From: RGIG464 sp045643185
GTDB taxonomy: Bacteria > Myxococcota_A > Bradymonadia > UBA4248
Direction: 5' to 3'
Length of the DNA: 8,069 bases
Assembly (NCBI GenBank): GCA_045643185.1
Contig: JAZUKH010000053.1
Location: forward strand, 1-8,069
Each line of letters starts with the position of its first letter. The first letter of the stretch is position 1. Of the stretch, positions 1 to 6,517 are shown one piece after another. The translations under genes and the position numbers were made by a program. Below the pieces are notes generated by a model. The model was not told where the DNA came from and searched no databases. It saw only the letters and a program-made list of their open reading frames with translations.

Positions 1-72
1 CGACGACAGGTTGAACAGGCTCAGCGACGACAGGTTGAGCAGGCTCAGCTGCGACAGGTTGAGCAGGTTCAG
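1..72 (-). repeat. 24-bp tandem repeat, three copies, reaching the left edge
   Basis: Units at 1-24, 25-48 and 49-72 differ by only a few bases and share the core GACAGGTTGA. In the minus-strand reading frame each unit encodes eight residues of the type AEPAQPVV, so the array changes length without a frameshift. More copies may lie beyond the edge. The product is a Pro/Ala/Glu linker. Confidence 0.85.
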
Positions 73-493
73 CCTCAGCCGCTTCACGCCGCACAGGAGC
101 TTCGTGCACTTCGGGCTCAACCACGGCTTTTTTGGCACGAGAAGCGCGTTTTTTGGGCTTTTCGACAACGTCATCACGATCGACGAACTCACGCTCGACC
201 ACTTCGCGCTGCATTTCATGCTCGTCACGCACCACATATTCGTCATCGCGATCGACATATTCGCGCGCCTCAACGAATTCGCGTTCAACGTATTCACGGT
301 CTACGACCTCGTGATATTCGCGCTCGATCGGTTCGTGCTCGACATTTTTTTTGGCACGAGAAGCACGTTTTTTGGGCGTCTCAATGACTTCCTCGCGCTC
401 GCCCACATCCTCATCGCGCACGGCACGAGTTCTAGTCGCGCGCTTTTTGGGTTCTTTCGCGTCGGTCGTCTGATCTGTTTTCTTAGTGGGCAT
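1..493 (-). CDS. N-terminal part of an unrecognised, highly charged repeat protein (runs off the left edge)
   Basis: An open frame of 164 codons begins with ATG at 493-491 and has no stop before the window edge, so the C-terminus is missing. A Shine-Dalgarno-like AGGGAA (about 499-504) precedes the ATG by 5 nt and supports this start. Three basic patches of the form PKKRA(S/T)R occur at residues 15-23, 40-49 and 113-122; the last two are identical over PKKRASRAKK. Between them (about 52-110) lies an acidic/basic segment built from repeated R-E/D-Y/F-V units such as DREYVEREFV, probably helical or coiled. From residue 141 the chain becomes an Ala-Glu-Pro-Gln-Val linker of tandem 8-residue units. 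There is no signal peptide, membrane segment or recognisable enzyme motif, so a cytoplasmic nucleic-acid-binding role is only an inference from the Lys/Arg patches. It could be the low-complexity N-terminal extension of a larger RNA- or DNA-binding protein (for example Rho or an RNase E/G type), but nothing visible decides this. Function unknown. Confidence 0.75.
   Translation of the reverse strand, partial: MPTKKTDQTTDAKEPKKRATRTRAVRDEDVGEREEVIETPKKRASRAKKNVEHEPIEREYHEVVDREYVEREFVEAREYVDRDDEYVVRDEHEMQREVVEREFVDRDDVVEKPKKRASRAKKAVVEPEVHEAPVRREAAEAEPAQPVAAEPAQPVVAEPVQPVV
128..158 (-). repeat. 31-bp dispersed repeat, copy 1 (encodes PKKRASRAKK)
   Basis: This segment matches 347-377 at 30 of 31 positions; the one difference (G/A at 146/365) is synonymous. 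On the coding strand it encodes the second PKKRASRAKK basic patch (residues 113-122). Such close DNA identity, including third positions, suggests recent internal duplication or gene conversion. Confidence 0.8.
347..377 (-). repeat. 31-bp dispersed repeat, copy 2 (encodes PKKRASRAKK)
   Basis: Partner of the copy at 128-158. It encodes residues 40-49 of the left-edge protein, with one synonymous mismatch to the other copy. A third, diverged version of the peptide (PKKRATRTRA, residues 15-24) lies nearer the start codon but is less similar at DNA level. Confidence 0.8.
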
Positions 494-508
494 CGTCTTT
501 CCCTGTCA

Positions 509-540
509 AAAATCGAAAAGCGCGCCAGATGGCGCGCCTC
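509..540 (-). terminator. Intrinsic terminator after the OmpA/TSP3 gene
   Basis: The arms 520-526 and 531-537 form a perfect 7-bp all-G/C stem (GCGCGCC/GGCGCGC) around a 4-nt loop. Read on the minus strand the hairpin is followed by TTTTCGATTTTT, a good though interrupted U-tract. It starts 27 bp after the OmpA stop codon (565). The U-tract ends only about 15 nt before the next ATG (493), so the downstream gene either depends on read-through or has a promoter lying within this element or the OmpA 3' end. Confidence 0.75.
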
Positions 541-564
541 TCAGCGGTTTTAGAATCGTTTGAC

Positions 565-2616
565 TTATTGTTTATCGAGAATGATGAATTCAACGCGGCG
601 GTTGAGTGCTCGCGCTGCCTTGGTCTTGGAGGGATCCAACGGCTTGTCGGGACCATACCCCACTGCTTCAAAACGCTCGGGATCGCAACCACGTTTGACG
701 AGCGCCTCCACGACGGCTTCCGCGCGTTGACGGCTCAGAACGAGGTTTTTCTCGTATTTGCCCGTATCGTCGGTGTGCCCTTCGACACTGATCTTGCGGA
801 TCGACTGATTGGCACGGATCGTCTGAGCAAGCTGGTCGAGCAACGGATTCGATTTTTTCTGAATCGTCGCCTTGTTCGTGTTGAAGTAGATCTTGTCTTT
901 GATCTCGATCTTGTCTTCGCGAATGATGACGAGGCTTTCGCCCTTGTCGGGGCAACCATCACTATCTTTGTAGCCGTTAATGGTCTCAGGTTCAGCCGGA
1001 CATTTATCAATGCCCTTACATACGTTTTTGAAGACGTCGAGCATGCCTTCCGTCGTGACCCATTCGTCGCAAATCGCGTCAGAATCGTTATCGGGATCCG
1101 GGCAACCATCTTCGTCGAGATAGTCATCGAAGTCTTCGGCAAGGTCAGGACAAGCATCCGAACCAGAGCAGAAGAATTGATCATAGAGACCGAGTTCTTC
1201 AACGAACGGTGCGCAGATTCCGTCGCCATCTTCATCCGGTGCCGGGCATCCGGAATTTTCGTCGTCGCCGGGATAATCCGGACAAATATCGGCGATCTTA
1301 CAGAAATACTTGTCAGCGACCGCCTGATCGGTGATCCAGGGATCGCACCAACCATCGAGATCGGTATCCGGGTTAGGACAACCGTCGTAGGCATCCTCGC
1401 CCGTCAGATCTGGGCACGCATCGACCATCGTGCAACCCCATTGCGCTGCGCGATCAGCGCTCACCCATTCGTCACACCAACCGTCCTCGTCGCGATCCGG
1501 CGTTGGGCAGCCTTCGTACTCGTCAACCCCTTCCTGATCGGGACACAGATCCGTGCGTTTGCACTCGAAGTGCACCGCAATTTCGTCGTTATCGACCCAG
1601 GGATCGCACCAGCCGTCACCATCGCTATTGGGATCAGGACAGCCTTCAAACGCTTCCACGCCAGGAATGTTGACACAAAAGTCCTTACGATCACGAATGC
1701 CGTCTTCATCGGCATCCGAAACACGCGGCGTATATTCCAAACCAAACAACGCACGAACTTTGGGGTTGCGAACGCCTTCTCCGATCCCTGTACCGGCACC
1801 GGCGGTGATATCCATACCGATCGGCGTCTTCACTTTCGCGCCAACCAACCACTCCGCAGAATTTTCATTTTTGTTTTGAGCCACGTCAGAAAGCGGCGTT
1901 TCTCCAAAAATCTCGCCCTTGATATCGAGCCAATCCGGCACCGCGTGATAAACGACACCGAAGCCGTAATCAAACGTGTGCGTCAGCGTGTAGTCTAGAA
2001 ATTCCGTCTTTTTACGGAATTTAAATCCGGCGTTGAGCATCATTTCGACGGGGCCAATTTCGTAGTCAGCCGCGATGTAAGGCTTACCGGTCACAGAAGG
2101 CGAACCAATGAGCGCATCCTGCTTGCCCGTCGGGATCGACATGATCACCCCGGCGCCTAAGCCAAAACCATGGTAGTCCTCGCGTTTCAGGATCGTCCCT
2201 TTGACGTGCATTTCCATATCACCAAATACGCCCGTCGTCGCGGACGGCACATCAAGCAGGTTCACCTCCGAATACTTATCGTTGTAGTGTTCATACGCCA
2301 TGAACGGAAGCACGATGCCGACTTCCAAAATGTCCAGGAGACCGATTGAGGCAGAGACGTCCACGCCAATCATGTGCTGCAGCTTGGCTGTCTCATCAAA
2401 ATATTGGAAGGACAGCGGTGTATTGGCGTAATCCATGAGCACTTTTACGTCGTAATCGAGATGATGCAACGTCTTCGTCGATTCAACGCTAAAAACGGCT
2501 TCAGGACCGGCTGCCGGGCTAAAATGCCTAACGTCAAACCCTTCAGCAAACGCATGATGCCCCACTGTCAACGCCATAAGCGTAGTCAGGAAAGCAAAGC
2601 GATATTTTAACCTCAT
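565..2616 (-). CDS. OmpA-family outer-membrane protein with cysteine-rich thrombospondin type-3 repeats
   Basis: 683 residues. Residues 1-24 form a Sec signal peptide: basic start, hydrophobic core, and AFA before a likely cut ahead of Glu25. Residues 25-299 are rich in alternating aromatic and Gly segments, as in a small outer-membrane beta-barrel. Residues 300-560 are acidic, calcium-binding-type TSP3 repeats with DxDxDG loops, CPD and GCP motifs. Residues about 570-683 are an OmpA C-terminal domain that binds peptidoglycan: YFNTNKATI, GHTDDTG (613-619), the LSRQRAEAV helix, GYG (653-655) and NRRVEF (672-677). The order barrel, Ca-binding stalk, OmpA domain is known from Myxococcota and related envelope proteins; it probably tethers the outer membrane to the cell wall. 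An AGGGAG ribosome-binding site supports the start. The gene stands alone, with its own leader and terminator. The family assignment is secure; a specific function such as porin or adhesin cannot be assigned. Confidence 0.93.
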   Translation of the reverse strand: MRLKYRFAFLTTLMALTVGHHAFAEGFDVRHFSPAAGPEAVFSVESTKTLHHLDYDVKVLMDYANTPLSFQYFDETAKLQHMIGVDVSASIGLLDILEVGIVLPFMAYEHYNDKYSEVNLLDVPSATTGVFGDMEMHVKGTILKREDYHGFGLGAGVIMSIPTGKQDALIGSPSVTGKPYIAADYEIGPVEMMLNAGFKFRKKTEFLDYTLTHTFDYGFGVVYHAVPDWLDIKGEIFGETPLSDVAQNKNENSAEWLVGAKVKTPIGMDITAGAGTGIGEGVRNPKVRALFGLEYTPRVSDADEDGIRDRKDFCVNIPGVEAFEGCPDPNSDGDGWCDPWVDNDEIAVHFECKRTDLCPDQEGVDEYEGCPTPDRDEDGWCDEWVSADRAAQWGCTMVDACPDLTGEDAYDGCPNPDTDLDGWCDPWITDQAVADKYFCKIADICPDYPGDDENSGCPAPDEDGDGICAPFVEELGLYDQFFCSGSDACPDLAEDFDDYLDEDGCPDPDNDSDAICDEWVTTEGMLDVFKNVCKGIDKCPAEPETINGYKDSDGCPDKGESLVIIREDKIEIKDKIYFNTNKATIQKKSNPLLDQLAQTIRANQSIRKISVEGHTDDTGKYEKNLVLSRQRAEAVVEALVKRGCDPERFEAVGYGPDKPLDPSKTKAARALNRRVEFIILDKQ
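937..1716 (-). repeat. TSP3 repeat region with four-cysteine variant units
   Basis: It encodes residues 301-560 of the OmpA-family protein. The first unit (301-330) is a classical TSP3 repeat with Cys314 and Cys326. Five longer units follow, each with four cysteines: 337/352/358/370, 381/395/401/413, 424/439/445/457, 468/483/489/504 and 516/533/539/555. The second and third cysteines are always six residues apart. The extra pair brackets an insert of 13-16 residues that mostly begins CD(P/E)WV or CDPWI (CAPFV in the fourth unit). The DxDxDG acidic loops predict Ca2+ binding, and the even cysteine count predicts disulfides in the periplasm or at the surface. Confidence 0.85.
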
Positions 2617-2623
2617 TTTTTAT

Positions 2624-2629
2624 CTCCCT
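2624..2629 (-). promoter_or_regulatory. Ribosome-binding site of the OmpA/TSP3 gene
   Basis: On the minus strand AGGGAG lies 7 nt upstream of the ATG at 2616-2614, separated by an A-rich spacer. It fixes the start codon, which also gives an intact signal peptide. Confidence 0.75.
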
Positions 2630-2663
2630 GAATGTCATACAACAGACACAACGATACAGCATC

Positions 2664-2693
2664 ATACTAGCGAAATCGCCGCAAAATCACCAA
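2664..2693 (-). promoter_or_regulatory. Possible sigma-70-type promoter for the OmpA/TSP3 gene
   Basis: Minus-strand TTGGTG (2693-2688) and TAGTAT (2669-2664) are separated by 18 bp, about 48 bp upstream of the start codon. Each matches its consensus at only four of six positions. An overlapping TATGAT (2666-2661) matches the -10 better but has no well-placed -35. The 132-bp gap after the preceding gene makes a promoter here likely; the exact boxes are uncertain. Confidence 0.3.
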
Positions 2694-2713
2694 TTTTAGT
2701 ATTAATTCCCCCC

Positions 2714-2735
2714 AAAACGACGCATTTTTGTCGTT
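2714..2735 (-). terminator. Weak terminator-like hairpin after the CPBP protease gene
   Basis: Arms 2716-2721 and 2730-2735 (AACGAC/GTCGTT) make a 6-bp stem with an 8-nt loop, starting 13 bp after the protease stop codon. On the minus strand the stem runs into only four T residues, followed by a G run. It may partly separate the kinase-recO-protease cluster from the OmpA gene, but the stem is weak. Confidence 0.35.
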
Positions 2736-2748
2736 CCAACCTCACTTT

Positions 2749-3477
2749 TTAGCCCGAAATGAGGTTCCAATGCATGAACAACATCATAAGATTGCACCAA
2801 GCGTGAAGCAAAATACAGCCGACGATGCCATCCGACTTGAGTCGCAACAGACCAAACATTATCGCTGGAAAGAACGTGACGATCCGTCCAGGCTCGCCGC
2901 CTAGCGTATGCGCAATACCAAAACACAAACTCGTGATGACGAGTGCCACAAGATCACTCTTTTGAAGTCCCCAAATCACGCAGCGATCATTTTGGAACTT
3001 GCGAGACAAGGCGTCGCGCATCGTCGTCAACAGGTAGCCGCGATAAAAAAACTCCTCAGGGAGCGCCACGAGCAATAATTCCGTCACGACGCGTTCACCA
3101 AGCGGCATCTCAGGATGCACAAAATGGCTGAACGACGGAGAAAAGACTAGACCACCGAGCGTGCAATACCAAAGGTAGGCACCAGCAAATACGGGCAGGA
3201 TCAAGCCAAGCGAGACCAATGCGCCGCGCAAAAGGTCGCGCCCGCTCAAAACGATCTCAGCACCGCTTTCTTCGCCGCTGCGCTCATGCCAAAACCGAGT
3301 GGCACACCAGGGTCCAACCATCAGTGACAGCAACACTCCGCCATAGACCAAGTCAGAAGCCGTCCCTGTCACAAAAACGTGGTTGCCAAACGTCAAAATG
3401 AGCGTCAAGGCATACAACACACCCATTTCGACAAACAGCCGACACGGCGCAATCGATGAATTCCTGATCGCCGACAT
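2749..3477 (-). CDS. CPBP-family (Rce1-like) glutamic intramembrane protease
   Basis: 242 residues, strongly hydrophobic, with about six or seven predicted membrane segments (near 15-35, 43-60, 83-105, 130-140, 175-190, 200-213 and 217-236). The conserved CPBP motifs are present in order: EEFFYRG with Glu141, Glu142 and Arg146; the FxxxH motif as FGIAH with Phe186 and His190; and HAWCN with His225 and Asn229. In this family the glutamates and histidines form the active site within the membrane, and members cleave prenylated, sorting-signal or bacteriocin-related substrates. Some deltaproteobacterial members (the myxosortase group) process C-terminal sorting tails; this protein's small size and host type fit that, but no substrate tail is seen in the window. 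It starts 5 bp after recO ends, so it is very likely translated from the same mRNA. AAGG about 12 nt upstream is a poor ribosome-binding site, which fits translational coupling. The catalytic residues look intact. Confidence 0.88.
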   Translation of the reverse strand: MSAIRNSSIAPCRLFVEMGVLYALTLILTFGNHVFVTGTASDLVYGGVLLSLMVGPWCATRFWHERSGEESGAEIVLSGRDLLRGALVSLGLILPVFAGAYLWYCTLGGLVFSPSFSHFVHPEMPLGERVVTELLLVALPEEFFYRGYLLTTMRDALSRKFQNDRCVIWGLQKSDLVALVITSLCFGIAHTLGGEPGRIVTFFPAIMFGLLRLKSDGIVGCILLHAWCNLMMLFMHWNLISG

Positions 3478-3482
3478 TCGAC

Positions 3483-4274
3483 CTAACCTTTCACTGCAAG
3501 AAATTCCGCGTCATCAAAGGCGGTTTCGCCCATCATAATATGGGCATGAAGCGCCTTTCTGGAGCTAAGATCGCGCAGACAGTGCGCCATAAGACGCGTC
3601 GCTTCATGCAACACCGTGAGGCGCTTTTGACCGTCATTGGCGCGAACAGCCGACGTCAACACGGTTTGAAAAGGCGTCGAAACCAGTCGACGGATCGCGG
3701 AATAGGCCCACGACGCGAGGTTTTCTTCACCATGTGCACACGCTTCGCACAAAAATCCCTGTTCCTGCTGAAAATACGCGCTTTTTTCGATCGACTTGCC
3801 GCACCCAGAACACAGGCGCAAATCGGGCATGATCTGTTGAACAAACAAAATGCGTGCTTCGACCCAGGCGAAAATGAGCGTCGCGAGTTCAGGAGCCGCT
3901 TCCATCGCCGCATAGGCCTGCAAAACCGTCGTGAAAAGGTTCGCCATGGGCGTCTCATCGGCATAGGCCACACTGATCGTCTCCAACATCGCACTCGCGC
4001 ACGCAAAACACGTCATGTCTGACAAAATGCCGCTAAACGGCTGAACGCTCTCAGCCGAATTAAACCAGAAACGTCCCCCCTGCGCAGCCGAAACATCGAT
4101 CTCGTAAACTGAAAACAGCTCAAGACCGTTTGGAAAGCGCTTGGACGTTCGAAAACCACGTGCATACGCGTGAATGACCTGATCCGTCTCCGTTAAAAGG
4201 TCGACCACCGCGTCCGTATCGTGAATTTTAGTCATGCTAATGACAATCGCGTGCATCTTCACAAACTCGGTCAT
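3483..4274 (-). CDS. recO: DNA repair protein RecO
   Basis: 263 residues, a usual length for RecO. The N-terminal OB-fold region (about 1-80) carries the typical opening, with AIVISMTKIHDTDAVVDLLTE and an Ala-Arg-Gly-Phe/Arg segment at 38-42. A helical domain follows with a four-cysteine zinc motif, C155-x2-C158 and C176-x2-C179. RecO binds single-stranded DNA and works with RecR and RecF to load RecA onto SSB-coated gaps and to anneal strands. The start at 4274 places the OB-fold sequence at the normal distance from the N-terminus; Met7 is a possible alternative. No clear ribosome-binding site precedes either, so translation may be coupled to the kinase gene, which ends 31 bp upstream. Neighbouring recF, recR, era or other usual partners are not in the window. 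The family assignment rests on overall pattern and the zinc motif. Confidence 0.9.
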   Translation of the reverse strand: MTEFVKMHAIVISMTKIHDTDAVVDLLTETDQVIHAYARGFRTSKRFPNGLELFSVYEIDVSAAQGGRFWFNSAESVQPFSGILSDMTCFACASAMLETISVAYADETPMANLFTTVLQAYAAMEAAPELATLIFAWVEARILFVQQIMPDLRLCSGCGKSIEKSAYFQQEQGFLCEACAHGEENLASWAYSAIRRLVSTPFQTVLTSAVRANDGQKRLTVLHEATRLMAHCLRDLSSRKALHAHIMMGETAFDDAEFLAVKG

Positions 4275-4305
4275 TCAGGTTGAACCGAAGGCGGATCGAT
4301 CCAGA

Positions 4306-6300
4306 TCAATTCTTATCAGTTTCGTCGATGACCGGCACGAGACTGTCATCCGAAATGGGTTCGCCCACCGGTTCCGTTGTTGCCGCTTCAGCAGCGCCAT
4401 CGCCCGTTGAGCCGCTTTCCTCCGGCTTTCTCGCTTCGTACTGCTGATCGATCCACTCACGAAAACACTGGTTACAATCGATCTTCTTGCTCGAATTGCG
4501 CTTGTAGGCACAAAGCTTCAATTTGTTATCGTGCAACGGCGCAATGAGGCCAGCAAAGATCTCGTCGGCAGGCGCGTTGGGATCTGCCACGGCTTTTTTG
4601 ACGAGTGCCTCACGTTCAGAGCAATTCTCACGCTTCACGTTCGTCCAGGCTTCCACGGCTGTCTGACGCCAAAGCGGCAATTTTTCCTGGGGAAGCGCAT
4701 CCAAAACGTCTTTGAGTCGACTGCGGCGCGTGTCGTGGCGATCATAGGGCGACTGAACAATGGCTTCCGCGATCGCCACAGCCATGTTATCGCTATTGAC
4801 CGCTTTCAGCGATCGCATCACTTCTTCGTAATGAGTCTTGTCTTCAATGGCCGCGTACAATCCTTCACGCACTGACGGATTGCGCGTCGCATCCGGCACC
4901 AGTTGAATCAGCTCGATAAACGTCTTGGTGAATTCAATACGGTCTTTCAGCTTGTTCAACGCCATAAGACGCAAACGCATATAATTCGGGTGTTTACCAT
5001 ACTTACGCTGCTGCGCGTCCAACACGGCAAGACAACCCTCATAATCCTTGTCAGAGTAATAGATTTCGACAGCTTTCGACAACTCAGAGTCGTTTTTCAA
5101 AACTTCATCAAAGGATGTCTTAAAACCATCTTCAACAAACTCAAAGGGTTGTGGCTCATAAACGCTGTTATCCTCAACAACCGCAACATCCTGACCACTC
5201 TGACCGCCAATACCGACCGCAAGCGGATCCTGAACATTCACGAGCATGTTCGATTTAGGCATCGTCATAAGAACATACAAAAGAATGGCTATGACGATCA
5301 GGCAGACCACCACCGCGACGACCAAATATCGTTTTCGAAAATATCTAGGCCTCTTTTTCGCGGGTTCTTCCTTCTCACCCACCTGCTGAGCCAGCTCCAA
5401 CGCGCTTAGGCGCATCATCACCGAGCTGGCAGCCATATACGCTTCGGGCTTGATAGGAATACGGGCAAGCGCTTCGCTGACTTCGGTCGCTGACTGATAA
5501 CGGTCATCCGGTTTCTTAGCCAAAAGCTTCTGAATGATCTCATCAAACATCTCACCATGCGGAATATCTTCGACATGGAGATGAGGCGGCGGCTCGCAAA
5601 GCTGTTTGTGAAGCAACTCGACCATGCGCGGATCATCAAACGGCAATTGTCCCGTCAACATCTGATAAAGTATGATGCCGCACGAATACAGGTCGGTGCG
5701 GTGATCAACCGCTTCACCGTTCGCCTGTTCCGGCGAAATGTATTGCGGTGTCCCGTACAAACAGCCGGCCTGCGTTTTGAACGTCTGACCTTGAGAATCC
5801 TCATCCTGATGCGCAATACCAAAGTCAAACAGTTTGACGAACGAATCCGTCCCATCACGGCTGATCAAAAATATGTTATCGGGCTTGATGTCACGATGAA
5901 CAATGCCATGGTCATGCGCTGCCTGCAATACGCTCAAAAGCTGCTGCATGATAAAAACAGTCAAGGATGTGGGCAATGCACCATAATCTTTCAGACGGGA
6001 CTGAAGCGTTTCACCGTCCAAAAATTCCATGACAAGATAAAAACCGCCGTCAGGAAGCGTATCAAAATCCGTTACGGTACAGATATTCTGGTGCTCGATA
6101 CTCGCTGTCGCCTGCGCTTCGCGTTTGAAACGCTCTATAAATTCGTCTTTCTTCGCAAAATTCGGGTGTAAGATCTTTATCGCGACACTCTTGTGCATGA
6201 GCTCGTGTTCGGCCTTGAACACCTCCCCCATCGCACCACCACCGATCGACTCTATCAGACGATATTTGCCGGCAATCACGTACCCTGGATCATAACTCAT
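4306..6300 (-). CDS. Transmembrane Ser/Thr protein kinase (Hanks type) with a helical, cysteine-containing outer domain
   Basis: 664 residues. The cytoplasmic kinase domain (about 13-280) has a complete catalytic set: glycine loop GGGAMG (20-25), Lys42 in VAIK, Glu61 of helix C, HRDIKPDN (135-142) with catalytic Asp137, DFG (159-161), the GTPQYISPE segment (183-191) and Asp203. It should therefore be active. A basic juxtamembrane stretch (315-324) precedes one membrane helix (about 325-345), so residues 346-664 lie outside the cytoplasm. That part has no PASTA repeats. It is alpha-helical in appearance, perhaps TPR-like between 400 and 550, carries Cys560, Cys597, Cys609 and Cys612, and ends in an acidic Ser/Thr/Pro-rich tail. 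This layout suggests a receptor kinase that senses an envelope signal; ligand and targets are unknown. An AGGG about 10 nt upstream supports the start. It is first in a likely operon with recO and the CPBP protease. Confidence 0.94.
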   Translation of the reverse strand: MSYDPGYVIAGKYRLIESIGGGAMGEVFKAEHELMHKSVAIKILHPNFAKKDEFIERFKREAQATASIEHQNICTVTDFDTLPDGGFYLVMEFLDGETLQSRLKDYGALPTSLTVFIMQQLLSVLQAAHDHGIVHRDIKPDNIFLISRDGTDSFVKLFDFGIAHQDEDSQGQTFKTQAGCLYGTPQYISPEQANGEAVDHRTDLYSCGIILYQMLTGQLPFDDPRMVELLHKQLCEPPPHLHVEDIPHGEMFDEIIQKLLAKKPDDRYQSATEVSEALARIPIKPEAYMAASSVMMRLSALELAQQVGEKEEPAKKRPRYFRKRYLVVAVVVCLIVIAILLYVLMTMPKSNMLVNVQDPLAVGIGGQSGQDVAVVEDNSVYEPQPFEFVEDGFKTSFDEVLKNDSELSKAVEIYYSDKDYEGCLAVLDAQQRKYGKHPNYMRLRLMALNKLKDRIEFTKTFIELIQLVPDATRNPSVREGLYAAIEDKTHYEEVMRSLKAVNSDNMAVAIAEAIVQSPYDRHDTRRSRLKDVLDALPQEKLPLWRQTAVEAWTNVKRENCSEREALVKKAVADPNAPADEIFAGLIAPLHDNKLKLCAYKRNSSKKIDCNQCFREWIDQQYEARKPEESGSTGDGAAEAATTEPVGEPISDDSLVPVIDETDKN

Positions 6301-6361
6301 GCAAACAGAACCCTATCCGAACGACAAAAAAACACGTCACAAAAACTTGCCGAGCTAGTCT

Positions 6362-6367
6362 ATCATA
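6362..6367 (-). promoter_or_regulatory. Possible -10 element for the kinase-recO-protease cluster
   Basis: Minus-strand TATGAT matches the sigma-70 -10 consensus at five of six positions and lies about 60 bp upstream of the kinase ATG. An A-run (minus strand, just upstream at about 6373-6379) precedes it, but no convincing -35 is found at 16-18 bp. The 217-bp gap before the kinase gene makes a separate promoter plausible. Confidence 0.3.
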
Positions 6368-6461
6368 ACGCGATTTTTTTAGCAAAAGGCAGGCACATTT
6401 TGCCCCCAGCCAGACGACGCATCCTCTTCATCATCAAAACCGAAGCACCAGGGGCGAGCTA

Positions 6462-6511
6462 AACGTCGTCTATTCCGCCACACAGTGGCCTGGCAGAAAG
6501 ACGACGACGTT
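6462..6511 (-). terminator. Nested inverted repeat just after the FKBP gene, possible terminator
   Basis: Outer arms AACGTCGTC (6462-6470) and GACGACGTT (6503-6511) are perfectly complementary over 9 bp. They enclose an inner hairpin, GCCAC (6477-6481) and GTGGC (6485-6489), with a 3-nt loop. It begins 7 bp after the FKBP stop codon, where a transcript end is expected. Only TTT follows on the minus strand, so a canonical intrinsic terminator is not shown; it may instead protect the 3' end or need Rho. Confidence 0.4.
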
Positions 6512-6517
6512 CATGAA

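Larger units (their letters stand above)
6301..6517. other. 217-bp intergenic region between FKBP and kinase genes
   Basis: No credible gene is present. The part next to the FKBP stop contains a nested inverted repeat (6462-6511), and the part next to the kinase contains the possible -10 box at 6362-6367. The middle has a minus-strand frame of only 23 codons (6434-6363) without a ribosome-binding site. Confidence 0.6.

Noticed and set aside
1..72. CRISPR-like short repeats
   Set aside because: The units are directly abutting and in frame with a coding sequence, without spacers; the same holds for the array at 7929-8063.
529..1998. 489-codon open frame on the plus strand opposite the OmpA/TSP3 gene
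   Set aside because: The opposite strand encodes an unmistakable signal peptide, TSP3 repeats and OmpA domain. The plus frame has no domain pattern and arises because the real gene rarely uses codons whose complement is a stop.
4903..5409. 168-codon plus-strand frame opposite the kinase
   Set aside because: It lies wholly within the kinase gene, including its membrane helix, and has no recognisable features.
6363..6434. 23-codon basic frame on the minus strand in the FKBP-kinase gap
   Set aside because: Too short, without a ribosome-binding site, and it overlaps the probable promoter of the kinase.
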